A DNA stretch of 64,000 nucleotides, taken from Gemmobacter serpentinus. Lineage in GTDB: Bacteria > Pseudomonadota > Alphaproteobacteria > Rhodobacterales > Rhodobacteraceae. Positions 10,670-20,054 of this stretch are shown here, piece after piece; position 1 is the first letter of the stretch; each line of letters begins with the position of its first letter. The stretch lies in the NCBI RefSeq assembly GCF_008973825.1, contig NZ_WCHR01000016.1:310001-374000 (forward strand), written 5' to 3'. A model generated the notes under the pieces. It did not search any database and was not told where the DNA came from. It saw only the letters and a program-made list of their open reading frames with translations. The translations under genes were made by a program, and so were the position numbers.

Positions 10670-13600
10670 CATGTGTCGTGTTTCAGGCGCGTGGCCAGAT
10701 CAGCCGCAAGCTGCGCCACATTGCGATCCTCAAGGATCGACAGGTGATCACCGGGGATGTCGATCAGCTTGACCTCGCCGGTCGCAACCTGCGACCAGCC
10801 CAGCATGGTGCGCCGGGCCTCGGCACTGTCCCAGAAACTTTCTGCGGCGCGATAGACGATGATCGGGGCACCATAGGGCTGTGCCTGATACAGATCGACC
10901 GCCCGCACATTGGCAAGAACCAGATTGGCCCCGGTCACCTCGCCCGGCGGGGCAGAGGCCAGATCACGTTCGATCTGCCGGTTCTCGCGCTTGTAGCGCA
11001 ATACGCGGGAGATATGGCCGATACCGTGACGCCGGATTTCGCCCAGATGGGCCGCGATCTTGTCTAGGCCATGGCGTGACGGGCGCCCGCCCGGACCCAT
11101 GGCATCCAATACCGCAAGGAAGCGCACCTCGCGCCCGGCGCGCTGCAACAACTGCCCCAGTTCAAAAGCGAAATAGGCGGCCATGGATACGGCGATCAGT
11201 GCCACTGGCCCCTCTGGGAAGGCGCGCTGGATATCATCGAAATAGCGCCGCGCCATGCGTTCGACGCTGATTTCATCCAGATTCTTCGGCGGGCCCGATG
11301 TCAGTCCGTAAACCGGATAATCCGGACCAAGCCGGGCCGAAAGCGGCCGGAACAGGGCCTCTTTCTCGCCCAGAACATGGATGGCAAAGAGCGGGATCTG
11401 CGCCCCTTCGGGCTGGATCGGCACCACAAAGCGCGGTTCGTCGCCATCGGCTTCAAGAAAGCGCGCAAGGCTGCGCGGCGTCGGATGACGATAGAGGTCG
11501 GTGGTGACCACCGTGCGACCAAACCGTGCCTCGATCACCGAAGCAAGGCGCAGCGCCATCAGCGAATTGGCACCGTGATCGCGAATGTCGTCATCGGCGC
11601 GCAGATGCGGGGCATCCAGCACCCGCGCCATGCAGGACAGCAACGCGAAGGTCAGGCTGTCCATCGGCCCGTCCTCATCCGTGCCGGGGCCGCCGGGGGC
11701 CGCTGGGCGGGGCAGGCGGGCAGTATCGACCTTGCCATTGGGGCGCAGGGGAAAGGCCTCGACCGGCAGGATGATCGGCAGGGTCGCGCCTGACATATAG
11801 CGCGCGACATGTTCCACCAGCGCGGCCAATGCGGGACTATCGGGGCTGAGATCGGGGCCGCAGACCCAGGCGACCAGACGCGCGGCATCGGTATCGGGGG
11901 CGTCGATCCCGACGCGGGCATCGCGCAGGCCGGGAAACTGCATCAAGGCGCGTTCGACATCGCCCAGATCGATGCGATGGCCGCGCAGCTTGACCTGCCG
12001 GTCGCGCCGGCCAAGAAAGCGCAGATGACCCTCGGCATCCCAGGACGCGCGGTCGCCGGTATTGTAAAGCCGGGCCGGCGGCGCGCGGAACGGATCGACG
12101 ATAAAGCTGCGGGCGGTAATATCAGGGTGATTGAGATAGCCCGCCGTTACCGCAGGGCCACCGATGAACAGATTGCCATCCGCGCCCATCGGCGCAAGGC
12201 TGCCGTCAAAGGCCAGAATATGGGCGCGGGCATGGGCCATCGGGCGGCCGATCGGCACTTCCGTCAGGTCGGCAAGCGGCGCGCCCGCCAGATCAGGGGC
12301 GTGCAAGGTGCAGGTGATTGTCGTCTCGGTCGGTCCATAGCCGTTCATCCAGGCAGTGCCAGGGGCCAGGATCTGCCAACGCGCAAGGGCTGCGGCGGAA
12401 ATGCGTTCGCTGCCGGTGATGACAAGGCGCACCGAAGGTGGCAGGGGCAGGGCGCGGGCGTCCATCTCTTCCACCAGCAGGTGCCAGAAGCTGGCGGGCA
12501 GGTTCAGGACCGTGACGCCCTGCCGCGCCACCACATCAAGGAAGGCCTGAACCGAGGCGGTTTCTGCATCATCGCGCAGGATCAGCGTGGCCCCGGCCAG
12601 CAGCGTCGGCACGATCTCTTCCAGCGCCACGTCAAAGCCGGGGGCCGCGAAATGCAGCACCTTGTCGGTGGGTGTCAGGCCGAAGGCCGCAATCGCCGCC
12701 GAGGCATGGGCCGACAGCGCGCCGGTCGTGCCCATCACGCCTTTGGGGCGCCCGGTGGAGCCAGAGGTGTGGATGATATAGGCCAGCCGGTCGGCCTGCG
12801 GGGCCGCGCGGCGCGGCGGTGCTTCGCTGGTGGCCGTATTCGGCACCAGCAGCGGCACGCCAAGGCCCGCAATCCCGTCGCGGCCGATCACCGCAATCGC
12901 CCCGGCCTCGGTCGCGCGCAGACAGCGTTCCACCTCGGGCAAGGCGGGGTCCAGTGGCAGGAAGGCCGCGCCGGTTTTCAGAACCGCCAGCAGCGCCACG
13001 ACGAAATCGGGCCCGCGCGGCAGGTTCAGCGCCACCACGCTGCCGGGGCGCGCGCCCTGTTCCTGCAAACGATGCCCCAGATTATTGGCCCGCAGATAAA
13101 GTGTCTGGTAATCCAGCGCGGTGCCGGTCGCCTCGGATTGCAGCGCGATGGCAGTCGGGGCCGCCTCGACCGCCGCCTCGAACCGGGTGGCGATACAGGG
13201 TGGCGCATCGGGAAGAATCTGCGCAGGTTCGCCCAGAAGCATCAGCCCCGCCCGTTCGGCCGGATCCAGCATGTCCAGCTGTGACAGAGGTGTTTCGGGA
13301 TCGGCCGCGCCGATACTGTCCAGAAGGCGCAGGAAATGCCCGGCGATCCGGTTCAGCTGCGCCTCTGGCAAGGCGGCGGAGTCATATTCAAACAGGATCT
13401 CCAGCCGGTCGCGGCCATAGATCGCCAGTGTCAGGGGCATATCGCCCTCTTCCAGCAGGCTGGCCTCGCGCGTGGTCCAGGCGGGATCGGCCTGTTGCAG
13501 CAATGTCGGCAGATTGGCGGGCGAATAGACCAGCACCGAATCGAAGATCCGTGCGCCTGCACCCAGATCGGCCCATTTGCGGATGTCGCGCAATGTGGTG

Positions 13601-14631
13601 CCATGATGGGGGCGCAGGGCCTGCGTCTCGCTGCGGGCCTCGGCGATCAGGTCGCGCAGATTGCTGGCCTGTGCCGGATGCAGGCGCTGCGGCAGCGTGG
13701 CAATCAGCGCGCCAACCGTGCGGCTGTGATCGGGAAACAGCGACCGCCCGGCCAGGGTCAGGCCGAAGGTCGCGTCGCCCCGCCCGGTCCAGCGTGCAAG
13801 GACCAGGCTCCAGGCGGCCTGCAACGCCGCAAAAAGGCCTGCGCCGCAGCGATTGGCCTGCTGATGCAGCAAATGTGTCCGTGCCGCATTCAGTTCAAGC
13901 CGCAAGACCGACATGCGCCCGGTGGCGGCGACCGGAATGGAGAGAAGATTGCCACTTTCGAAATCCGCAAATCGTTCGGCAAAGAAGGCCTGCGCGGCGG
14001 ATATGTCGGATTGTGCGAGGGCTGCGTGAAAGGCGCGCAGCCCGGCGTCCTGCCGGGGCGGCAGATCGCGTCCCTGCAGCAGCCAGACCAGTTCCTCCAT
14101 CAGCACGGCCATGGCGGGCAGATCAAGCAGGGCGTGATGCGCGGTAAACAGCAGCCACAGGCCTGGCCCCCCTGTGGCATAGCTGACCCGCCAGCCGCCC
14201 CGCGCCAGATCGATGCCGCGCGCGCGATCCGCGCCCAGAAGGTCCGACCGCTCGGCTTCGGATTGCGGATGGGAGCAGATAGTGGTCTCGGGCGCGAAAT
14301 CCGGCATAATCCGCCAGATCGCCGTCCCATCACCCGTCACTTCGGCAACAAGGCGCAGGGCCGTATATCGCTGCGCAATCGTTTGGAATGCGCCCGTGAT
14401 TTGCGCATCATCGGCCATGATATCTGGCAGATGCAGCACGATCTGTTCCAGATTGGCCCAGGGTGCCCCGCCAGAGCGCGCCGCCATGATCATCGCTTGT
14501 TGAAAGGCGGTGGGGGTCAGAAAGGGGCTGTCACCCGTGGTGCATGGCGGCGCGGAATCTGCGGCCCCGCCGTCTGTCACCGGACCGGCGACCGTTGTCG
14601 CAGGCCGGTTTTTGTTAACGAAAACAGTCAC
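10669..14631 (-). CDS. One-module nonribosomal peptide synthetase, C-A-PCP-TE
   Basis: The protein is 1320 aa. The condensation domain (about 35-445) has HHALLDL at 165-171, where the usual HHxxxDG ends in Leu. The adenylation domain (about 475-975) has A3 HTSGSTGRPKG (621), A5 NGYGPTE (763), A7 YNTGD (856), A8 (873-888) and Lys967 in A10. By hand alignment to GrsA the specificity residues read D-V-E-N-V-T-G-I-T-K. The carrier domain has Ser1023 in DHGANSLMAL. The thioesterase (about 1070-1320) has its nucleophile in AVSMA (Ser1149) instead of GxSxG, Asp1176 and His1296. No phosphopantetheinyl transferase, MbtH or further module is nearby. The product is unknown. Confidence 0.92.
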   Translation of the reverse strand: MTVFVNKNRPATTVAGPVTDGGAADSAPPCTTGDSPFLTPTAFQQAMIMAARSGGAPWANLEQIVLHLPDIMADDAQITGAFQTIAQRYTALRLVAEVTGDGTAIWRIMPDFAPETTICSHPQSEAERSDLLGADRARGIDLARGGWRVSYATGGPGLWLLFTAHHALLDLPAMAVLMEELVWLLQGRDLPPRQDAGLRAFHAALAQSDISAAQAFFAERFADFESGNLLSIPVAATGRMSVLRLELNAARTHLLHQQANRCGAGLFAALQAAWSLVLARWTGRGDATFGLTLAGRSLFPDHSRTVGALIATLPQRLHPAQASNLRDLIAEARSETQALRPHHGTTLRDIRKWADLGAGARIFDSVLVYSPANLPTLLQQADPAWTTREASLLEEGDMPLTLAIYGRDRLEILFEYDSAALPEAQLNRIAGHFLRLLDSIGAADPETPLSQLDMLDPAERAGLMLLGEPAQILPDAPPCIATRFEAAVEAAPTAIALQSEATGTALDYQTLYLRANNLGHRLQEQGARPGSVVALNLPRGPDFVVALLAVLKTGAAFLPLDPALPEVERCLRATEAGAIAVIGRDGIAGLGVPLLVPNTATSEAPPRRAAPQADRLAYIIHTSGSTGRPKGVMGTTGALSAHASAAIAAFGLTPTDKVLHFAAPGFDVALEEIVPTLLAGATLILRDDAETASVQAFLDVVARQGVTVLNLPASFWHLLVEEMDARALPLPPSVRLVITGSERISAAALARWQILAPGTAWMNGYGPTETTITCTLHAPDLAGAPLADLTEVPIGRPMAHARAHILAFDGSLAPMGADGNLFIGGPAVTAGYLNHPDITARSFIVDPFRAPPARLYNTGDRASWDAEGHLRFLGRRDRQVKLRGHRIDLGDVERALMQFPGLRDARVGIDAPDTDAARLVAWVCGPDLSPDSPALAALVEHVARYMSGATLPIILPVEAFPLRPNGKVDTARLPRPAAPGGPGTDEDGPMDSLTFALLSCMARVLDAPHLRADDDIRDHGANSLMALRLASVIEARFGRTVVTTDLYRHPTPRSLARFLEADGDEPRFVVPIQPEGAQIPLFAIHVLGEKEALFRPLSARLGPDYPVYGLTSGPPKNLDEISVERMARRYFDDIQRAFPEGPVALIAVSMAAYFAFELGQLLQRAGREVRFLAVLDAMGPGGRPSRHGLDKIAAHLGEIRRHGIGHISRVLRYKRENRQIERDLASAPPGEVTGANLVLANVRAVDLYQAQPYGAPIIVYRAAESFWDSAEARRTMLGWSQVATGEVKLIDIPGDHLSILEDRNVAQLAADLATRLKHDT

Positions 14632-14795
14632 CCGTCACATATTCCGTTCCAGAAGGACGCAGCTGCGCCGGTCATGGTGTTGCGCCCACTCAATCATAGG
14701 GCAATGTGTCGAGGATATGGCCCGGAAGGGGCGATCGCACGACCTGCGGCAAATGGCCGGAGTTACTGATAAAGGTCACAAATCTGCGCTTTCCG

Positions 14796-15671
14796 CTATT
14801 CGGCGGCAAGCGCGCCGCCACCGCAGGCGAAGCCCCGGGCAATCTCTGCGATCACCCCTGTCATCAATCTGCGGAAGGCGTCGAAATCAGGGCGTTTTTC
14901 AATGCGGGCTTCGTCCATATATAGGCTGCGGTCAATCTCGATCTGGATGGCGTGCTGCCTGCGCGACGGGCGACCATAGGTCTGGGTGATATAGGCACCG
15001 GCAAAGGGGGCGTTGCGGCTGACACGCAGGCCGGCGCTTTGGAAGGCGGCTTCGATCCGGCCGGTGATGTCGCGCCCGGCTGCGGCCCCGAAGCGATCAC
15101 CCAGCACCACCTCCGGTTGGGGACTGCCGGGGCGGCCATGCATCTCGATCGCCTCATGTGGCATCGAATGGCAATCGATCAGCACGGCGCTGCCAAAATG
15201 GCGATGCGTCTCGTCCATCAGGGCGCGCAACGCGGCGTGATAGGGGTGCCAGAAACGCGTCAGCCGCTCATCCGCCTCGGAGCGGGCGATCTTGCCACGA
15301 TAGATCGGACGGCCCTGCGCGACCACGCGGGGAATCACCCCCAAGCCGGATGAGATGCGCGGATTATGTGGTGGCCGCGAGACGCCCTCGATCAAGGCCG
15401 GGTCCAATTCATCCGGGGCGCGGTTCAGATCCAGCCAGGCGCGCGGGGCATGTGCCAGCAGCAGCGGCGCGCCATGATCGGGGGCGGCTGCAAACAGGTC
15501 GTCCACAAAGGCATCCTCGGAAGACCGGATCAGCCGCGAATCGAGCTCGCTGCGCGCAAGGAAGGTTTTGGAATAGGCGCGACCGCTATGGGGCGATGAA
15601 AAGATCAACGGTTCCGTCTGCTGGACGGGACGGATCAGGTCATAGACTTCTGTTGCGGTGCGGAATGACAT
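14796..15671 (-). CDS. N-formylglutamate amidohydrolase family protein
   Basis: This 291-aa metallohydrolase-like protein belongs to the FGase family, whose known member HutG releases glutamate and formate from N-formylglutamate in histidine breakdown. Family features are FSSPHSGRAY near the N-terminus (the metal-ligand region), LDLNRAPDELDP, and VLIDCHSMPHE near residue 160. No other hut genes are in the window. It precedes the synthetase gene on the same strand with a 164-bp gap, so co-transcription is possible but not shown. The actual substrate may differ from formylglutamate. Confidence 0.88.
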   Translation of the reverse strand: MSFRTATEVYDLIRPVQQTEPLIFSSPHSGRAYSKTFLARSELDSRLIRSSEDAFVDDLFAAAPDHGAPLLLAHAPRAWLDLNRAPDELDPALIEGVSRPPHNPRISSGLGVIPRVVAQGRPIYRGKIARSEADERLTRFWHPYHAALRALMDETHRHFGSAVLIDCHSMPHEAIEMHGRPGSPQPEVVLGDRFGAAAGRDITGRIEAAFQSAGLRVSRNAPFAGAYITQTYGRPSRRQHAIQIEIDRSLYMDEARIEKRPDFDAFRRLMTGVIAEIARGFACGGGALAAE

Positions 15672-15712
15672 GACACAGATATAGCGCGGAATTTTTCTGC
15701 ACCGAAAGCCTC

Positions 15713-15740
15713 TTGATCCCCCCGGCGACTCTCTTTATAG
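15713..15740 (+). promoter_or_regulatory. Candidate sigma-70 promoter for tRNA-Val and rpmJ
   Basis: A -35-like TTGATC (15713-15718) and a -10-like TTATAG (15735-15740) are separated by 16 bases, about 75 bp before the tRNA. The call rests on fit by eye only. Confidence 0.45.
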
Positions 15741-15816
15741 ACCCCTCCACCGACGCGGGGTTGCCGCGCCTGCCAGTGTTTGGCAAAGGCGCAGCGGCGG
15801 CACCGAAACGGGGCGT

Positions 15817-15891
15817 GGGCGGTTAGCTCAGCGGTAGAGCACTACGTTGACATCGTAGTGGCCACTGGTTCGATCCCAGTACCGCCCACCA
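15817..15891 (+). tRNA. tRNA-Val (anticodon GAC)
   Basis: The acceptor stem GGGCGGT (15817-15823) pairs with ACCGCCC (15881-15887), and ACCA is encoded at 15888-15891. The D arm contains TAGCTCAGCGGTAGAGC. The anticodon stem CTACG/CGTAG closes the loop TTGACAT, giving anticodon GAC for valine codons GTC and GTT. The T arm is CTGG-TTCGATC-CCAG. All arms pair fully. Confidence 0.95.
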
Positions 15892-15959
15892 TTTTCACCG
15901 CTTTCGCAAGAAGGCACAAGTTTCAAGGCGCATGCGCGCCGCGATTGGGAGAGATGGCC

Positions 15960-16085
15960 ATGAAGGTCAAGAACTCGCTGCGCTCGCTGAAGACGCGTCA
16001 CCGCGACTGTCAGGTTGTGCGCCGTAAAGGCCGGGTCTATGTGATCAACAAGACCCAGAAGCGCTACAAGGCCCGTCAGGGCTGA
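15960..16085 (+). CDS. rpmJ: 50S ribosomal protein L36 (C-minus form)
   Basis: This 41-aa protein of the large subunit begins [15 protein letters not shown]. An in-frame ATG also occurs at 15954, but the ribosome site GGGAGAG (15947-15953) is six bases before the ATG at 15960, which decides the start. Zinc-binding L36 has three Cys and a His; this one has a single Cys (RDCQVV), so it is the zinc-independent form, which is standard for alphaproteobacteria. It lies just after tRNA-Val and has its own terminator. Confidence 0.95.
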   Translation: MKVKNSLRSLKTRHRDCQVVRRKGRVYVINKTQKRYKARQG

Positions 16086-16105
16086 GGCTTTGCCGCAGAT
16101 TGCAG

Positions 16106-16141
16106 AAAGGCCGTGCCAGCATTGCTTGGCGCGGCCTTTTT
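16106..16141 (+). terminator. Intrinsic terminator of rpmJ
   Basis: A long stem with one G-T pair (AAAGGCCGTGCCA, 16106-16118, against TGGCGCGGCCTTT, 16127-16139) closes an 8-base loop and runs into TTTTT. It lies 20 bp after rpmJ. Confidence 0.9.
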
Positions 16142-16413
16142 CTTTGTCTTGATCCATCCTGCCCCATCATGGGCAGGGAATCATCTTCGGACAGCCGGCA
16201 TATTTGCCGATATGGCGTAGAAATGTCTGCTTTGATACCGGGTGGCAGGACGCGGATTGCCGGGGCCGAGATGGCTCCGCGTTGCCAGCTTCCGTCCGAT
16301 CATGCCGTCTTTCATTCGGTCTGCCTGCATTGACAGTGCTGCCCTGCCCAAGTGAAATCGTTGATGCCAGCATGTGACGTGGCGGTATCACGTCGCGACA
16401 AGCCAGGGAGAAC
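16142..16413. other. Gene-free stretch between rpmJ and the GST gene
   Basis: No gene is seen. It contains a small perfect hairpin, CCTGCCC (16158-16164) with GGGCAGG (16171-16177), which lacks a T tract. The rest must include the promoter of the downstream glutathione transferase gene, which I cannot place. Confidence 0.5.
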
Positions 16414-17028
16414 ATGATGCGCCTGTTCCATTCACCGACCTCGCCCTATGTGCGCAAGGTCATGGTGGCGCTGATCGAGACCGGGCTGTTGCCGCGGGTC
16501 GATCTGGTGCCGGTGTCGGGCACGCCGGTCGCACCGGATGCCACGATCATCGCGCAGAACCCCCTGGGCAAGATCCCCGCGCTGGAGCTGGACAGTGGCG
16601 AGGTGATCTATGACAGCCGCGTCATCTGTCGTTGGATCGATATGCAGGCGGGTGCCGGGCTTTATGGCGCGGGCGATGTGGAATGGTCGGTGCTGACTCT
16701 GGAGGCCACGGCGGATGGGATCCTCGATGCGGCCCTTCTGATGGTTTACGAATGGCGTGTGCGCCCCGAGGACCGGCGGCATTCCCCATGGGTCGAGGGG
16801 CAATGGGGCAAGATTGCCCGGGCGCTGGACATGCTGGAAACGCGCTGGATGGGCCTGCTGAACGGGCCGCTCAACATGGGGCAGATCGCGGTGGGGGCAG
16901 CGCTCAGCTATCTGGATTTCCGCCATGGCGACCGCAGCTGGCGTGCCGATCACCCCCATCTTGCCGCCTGGGAGGCAGAGTTTTCAGGCTGCCCGGCGAT
17001 GCTTGCAACGCGCCCGCCGGTGGCGTGA
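16414..17028 (+). CDS. Glutathione S-transferase family protein
   Basis: This 204-aa protein has an N-terminal thioredoxin-like GST domain (MRLFHSPTSPYVRKVMVALIETG, then NPLGKIPALEL and the glutathione-contacting turn VIYDSRVICRWID), followed by an all-helical C-terminal domain. Ser9 or Ser/Tyr near residue 10 is the likely thiol-activating region. ATGs at 16414 and 16417 are both possible, with GGGAG just upstream. Bacterial GSTs of this type conjugate or reduce electrophiles; the substrate is not predictable. It stands alone between rpmJ and the bc1 operon. Confidence 0.9.
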   Translation: MMRLFHSPTSPYVRKVMVALIETGLLPRVDLVPVSGTPVAPDATIIAQNPLGKIPALELDSGEVIYDSRVICRWIDMQAGAGLYGAGDVEWSVLTLEATADGILDAALLMVYEWRVRPEDRRHSPWVEGQWGKIARALDMLETRWMGLLNGPLNMGQIAVGAALSYLDFRHGDRSWRADHPHLAAWEAEFSGCPAMLATRPPVA

Positions 17029-17305
17029 ATCAGGGATAAAACGACAGAAAAACAGTCGGGAAATAGGTATCTGAAATACCGGATTTTATCGTGCTGCATG
17101 GGCTGTTAGCGCCGTCATAGGAAGGGTGGGGCGCGCCTTCAAGGTCACACAGGGACAAAACCGTGGCTTCCTGACACCTGCGCGGCTTTGACCGCTGGAC
17201 GTAACAACACCGCTTGGCTAAAACCCGCCCATCAAGGTGTCGGGAAACCGCCGCCCAGATTTTGCATGGGTCGCAATGAGGCGGCCCTTGAGAGGGAGAA
17301 GATCC

Positions 17306-17866
17306 GTGTCCCACGCAGAAGATCACGCAGGCACCCGCAGGGATTTCCTGTATTATGCGACGGCCGGGGCCGGCGCGGTTGCCGCCGGCGCCGCTGTCTG
17401 GCCGCTTGTGAACCAGATGAATGCCTCCGCCGACGTGCGCGCCCTTGCCGCGATCTATGTCGACGTCTCCGCTGTTGCCGTGGGCTCGCAACTCACCGTC
17501 AAATGGCGCGGCAAGCCGGTATTCATCCGCCGCCGCACCCCGGAAGAGATCGAAGCCGGTCGTGCCGTTCAGCTTTCTGACCTGATCGACACCCATGCGG
17601 AAAATGCCAACAAGCCCGGGGCCGATGCCAAGGACGAGAATCGCACCCTTGATGAAGCCGGCGAATGGCTGGTGATGCTCGGGGTTTGCACCCATCTCGG
17701 CTGCGTGCCGCTCGGCAATGGCGCGGGCGAGTTCGGCGGCTGGTTCTGCCCTTGCCACGGGTCGCATTACGATACCGCAGGCCGCATCCGCAAAGGACCC
17801 GCGCCGCGCAATCTCGATGTTCCGCAGGCGCAGTTCACTGACGCAACCACCATCCTGCTGGGCTGA
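17306..17866 (+). CDS. petA: Ubiquinol-cytochrome c reductase Rieske iron-sulfur subunit
   Basis: This 186-aa subunit of the bc1 complex carries the 2Fe-2S cluster that accepts electrons from ubiquinol. The start is GTG at 17306, after GAGGGAGAA; from there the protein reads [15 protein letters not shown], very like Rhodobacter Rieske proteins, while a longer ATG frame from 17237 is not conserved. The RRDF twin-arginine motif (11-14) precedes the single membrane anchor. Cluster ligands are Cys128/His130 (CTHLGC) and Cys148/His151 (CPCHGSH), with the Cys133-Cys150 disulfide. It is first in petABC (fbcFBC). Confidence 0.97.
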   Translation: MSHAEDHAGTRRDFLYYATAGAGAVAAGAAVWPLVNQMNASADVRALAAIYVDVSAVAVGSQLTVKWRGKPVFIRRRTPEEIEAGRAVQLSDLIDTHAENANKPGADAKDENRTLDEAGEWLVMLGVCTHLGCVPLGNGAGEFGGWFCPCHGSHYDTAGRIRKGPAPRNLDVPQAQFTDATTILLG

Positions 17867-17878
17867 GGAGAGACAGAC

Positions 17879-19189
17879 ATGGCCGGTATTCCGCACGACC
17901 ACTACGAGCCCAAGACGGGCATCGAGAAGTGGTTGCACGTACGCCTTCCCATCGTCGGGCTTGTCGTAGATTTCGTGACCTTCCCCACCCCCAAGAACCT
18001 CAACTGGATGTGGATCTGGGGCATCGTTCTGACCTTCTGCCTTGCGCTGCAGATCGTGACCGGCATCGTGCTGGTGATGCACTACACCCCGCATGTCGAT
18101 CTGGCCTTTGCCTCGGTCGAACATATCATGCGGGACGTGAATGGCGGTTGGGCCATTCGCTATCTGCACGCCAACGGCGCCTCGCTGTTCTTCGTGGCCG
18201 TCTACCTGCACATCTTCCGTGGTCTGTACTACGGGTCCTACAAGGCCCCGCGCGAAGTGACCTGGATCATCGGGATGATCATCTATCTGGTGATGATGGG
18301 CACCGCCTTCATGGGCTATGTTCTGCCCTGGGGCCAGATGTCCTTCTGGGGCGCGACCGTGATCACCGGCCTGTTCGGGGCCATTCCCGGCATCGGGCCG
18401 TCAATCCAGGACTGGCTGCTGGGCGGGCCTGCCGTCGACAATGCGACGCTGAACCGCTTCTTCTCGCTGCACTACCTGCTGCCCTTCGTGATTGCCGGTC
18501 TGGTTGCCGTTCACTTCTGGGCCTTCCACACCACTGGCAACAACAACCCGACCGGGGTTGAAGTGCGCCGCACCTCGAAAGAGGAAGCCGCGAAAGACAC
18601 CGTGCCGTTCTGGCCCTATTATGTGATCAAGGACCTGCTGGCACTGGCCGTCATCATGGTGGTGTTCTTCGCCATCGTCGGCTTCATGCCGAACTACCTT
18701 GGCCACCCGGACAACTATATCGAGGCGAACCCGCTGGCGACGCCTGCGCATATCGTTCCGGAATGGTATTTCCTGCCCTTCTACGCCATCCTGCGCGCCT
18801 TCACGGCCGATGTCTGGGCGGTGCAGTTCGTGCAGTTCATCACCTTCGGCATCGTCGACGCCAAGTTCTTCGGCGTGCTGGCGATGTTCGGCGCGATCGC
18901 GATCATGGCGCTGGTGCCGTGGCTGGATACCTCGCGCGTGCGTTCGGGCCGTTTCCGCCCGATGTTCAAATGGTGGTTCGCGCTGCTCTGCGTCGATTTC
19001 GTGGTGCTGATGTGGGTGGGCGCGATGCCGACCGATCCGCCCTATGACTGGATCTCGCTGGTGGCTGCAACGTATTGGTTCGCCTATTTCCTCATCATCC
19101 TGCCGCTGCTGGGCATCATCGAGAAGCCCCTGCCGCAACCGGCGACGATCGAAGAGGACTTCAAGGCCCATTACCCGGCAGCCGAGTGA
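17879..19189 (+). CDS. petB: Cytochrome b of the bc1 complex
   Basis: This 436-aa membrane subunit has eight predicted transmembrane helices and two b hemes, and forms the Qo and Qi quinone sites. Family features are [20 protein letters not shown], the heme-binding helix with [41 protein letters not shown], and the Qo-site [14 protein letters not shown]. The C-terminus has the last helix pair, [13 protein letters not shown]. The size matches Rhodobacter FbcB. It lies 12 bp after petA. Confidence 0.98.
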   Translation: MAGIPHDHYEPKTGIEKWLHVRLPIVGLVVDFVTFPTPKNLNWMWIWGIVLTFCLALQIVTGIVLVMHYTPHVDLAFASVEHIMRDVNGGWAIRYLHANGASLFFVAVYLHIFRGLYYGSYKAPREVTWIIGMIIYLVMMGTAFMGYVLPWGQMSFWGATVITGLFGAIPGIGPSIQDWLLGGPAVDNATLNRFFSLHYLLPFVIAGLVAVHFWAFHTTGNNNPTGVEVRRTSKEEAAKDTVPFWPYYVIKDLLALAVIMVVFFAIVGFMPNYLGHPDNYIEANPLATPAHIVPEWYFLPFYAILRAFTADVWAVQFVQFITFGIVDAKFFGVLAMFGAIAIMALVPWLDTSRVRSGRFRPMFKWWFALLCVDFVVLMWVGAMPTDPPYDWISLVAATYWFAYFLIILPLLGIIEKPLPQPATIEEDFKAHYPAAE

Positions 19190-19206
19190 GAAAGGAACGG
19201 ACGAAG

Positions 19207-19998
19207 ATGCTTCGCAATATCGCAATCAGCGCCGTCTCGGCCCTTTGCCTGATGACGGGTGCCGCTTCGGCGGCTGGCGGCGAAAGCCATATCCCGGATG
19301 TGGATTTCGCCTATGAAGGCCCCTTCGGGACCTTCGACAAGAACCAGCTCCAGCGTGGGCTGCAGGTTTACACCGAGGTCTGCTCGTCCTGCCATGGCAT
19401 GAAATTCGTGCCGATCCGGACGCTGGCCGACGAGGGCGGGCCAGAACTGCCCGCCGATCAGGTGCGCGCCTATGCAGCGGGCCTCGACTCGGTCGTGCTG
19501 CCCAATGGTGATGAGCGCCCGCGCGAATGGACCGACAAGTTCCCGACCCGTTCGGGCGAAGGCATGGGGCCCGACCTCAGCCTGATGGCCAAGGCGCGTG
19601 CGGGCTTTCATGGCCCCTACGGCACCGGCATCAGCCAGTTGGTGAACGGCATCGGTGGCCCGGAATATATCCACGCCATCCTGACCGGCTATACCGGCGA
19701 GGAAAAGGTCGAGGCTGGCACCACCTTCTACGAGAACCACGCCTTCCCGGGCGGCTGGATCGCCATGCCCCCGCCGCTTGCGGCGGATCAGGTCACCTTC
19801 ATCGACGGCCACCCGGCCACGGTGGATGCGATGGCGCTGGACGTGTCGGAATTCCTGATGTGGACCGCCGAGCCAAAGCTGATGGCCCGCAAGAAGATGG
19901 GCTTCGTGGCCGTGATGTTCCTGATCGGTCTGTCGACCCTGCTCTATCTGACCAACAAGAAATTGTGGTCGGGTATCAAGGGCAAGAAGGCCGCCTGA
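19207..19998 (+). CDS. petC: Cytochrome c1 of the bc1 complex
   Basis: This 263-aa subunit passes electrons to soluble or membrane cytochrome c. The start ATG at 19207 gives a Sec signal peptide ([18 protein letters not shown], cleavage near ASAA). The c-type heme site is CSSCHG with Cys59, Cys62 and His63. A C-terminal transmembrane anchor ([16 protein letters not shown]) is followed by a basic tail. It is the last gene of petABC, 17 bp after petB, with a strong terminator beyond it. Confidence 0.97.
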   Translation: MLRNIAISAVSALCLMTGAASAAGGESHIPDVDFAYEGPFGTFDKNQLQRGLQVYTEVCSSCHGMKFVPIRTLADEGGPELPADQVRAYAAGLDSVVLPNGDERPREWTDKFPTRSGEGMGPDLSLMAKARAGFHGPYGTGISQLVNGIGGPEYIHAILTGYTGEEKVEAGTTFYENHAFPGGWIAMPPPLAADQVTFIDGHPATVDAMALDVSEFLMWTAEPKLMARKKMGFVAVMFLIGLSTLLYLTNKKLWSGIKGKKAA

Positions 19999-20021
19999 TC
20001 GGCGCCTGACCTGAACAAGTC

Positions 20022-20054
20022 AAAAACCCCGCAAGCCTTGCTTGCGGGGTTTTT
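20022..20054 (+). terminator. Intrinsic terminator of petABC
   Basis: A perfect 14-bp stem (AAAAACCCCGCAAG, 20022-20035, with CTTGCGGGGTTTTT, 20041-20054) closes a CCTTG loop and ends in a T tract. It lies 23 bp after petC. Confidence 0.93.

Noticed and set aside
10657-14769. Several long plus-strand frames opposite the NRPS gene (up to about 490 codons)
   Set aside because: They are antisense shadows of a GC-rich gene with strong codon bias; their translations are low in complexity and rich in Gly, Arg, His and Gln.
14796-15671. A histidine utilisation (hut) operon
   Set aside because: Only the FGase-like gene is present; hutH, hutU, hutI and hutF are absent from the window.
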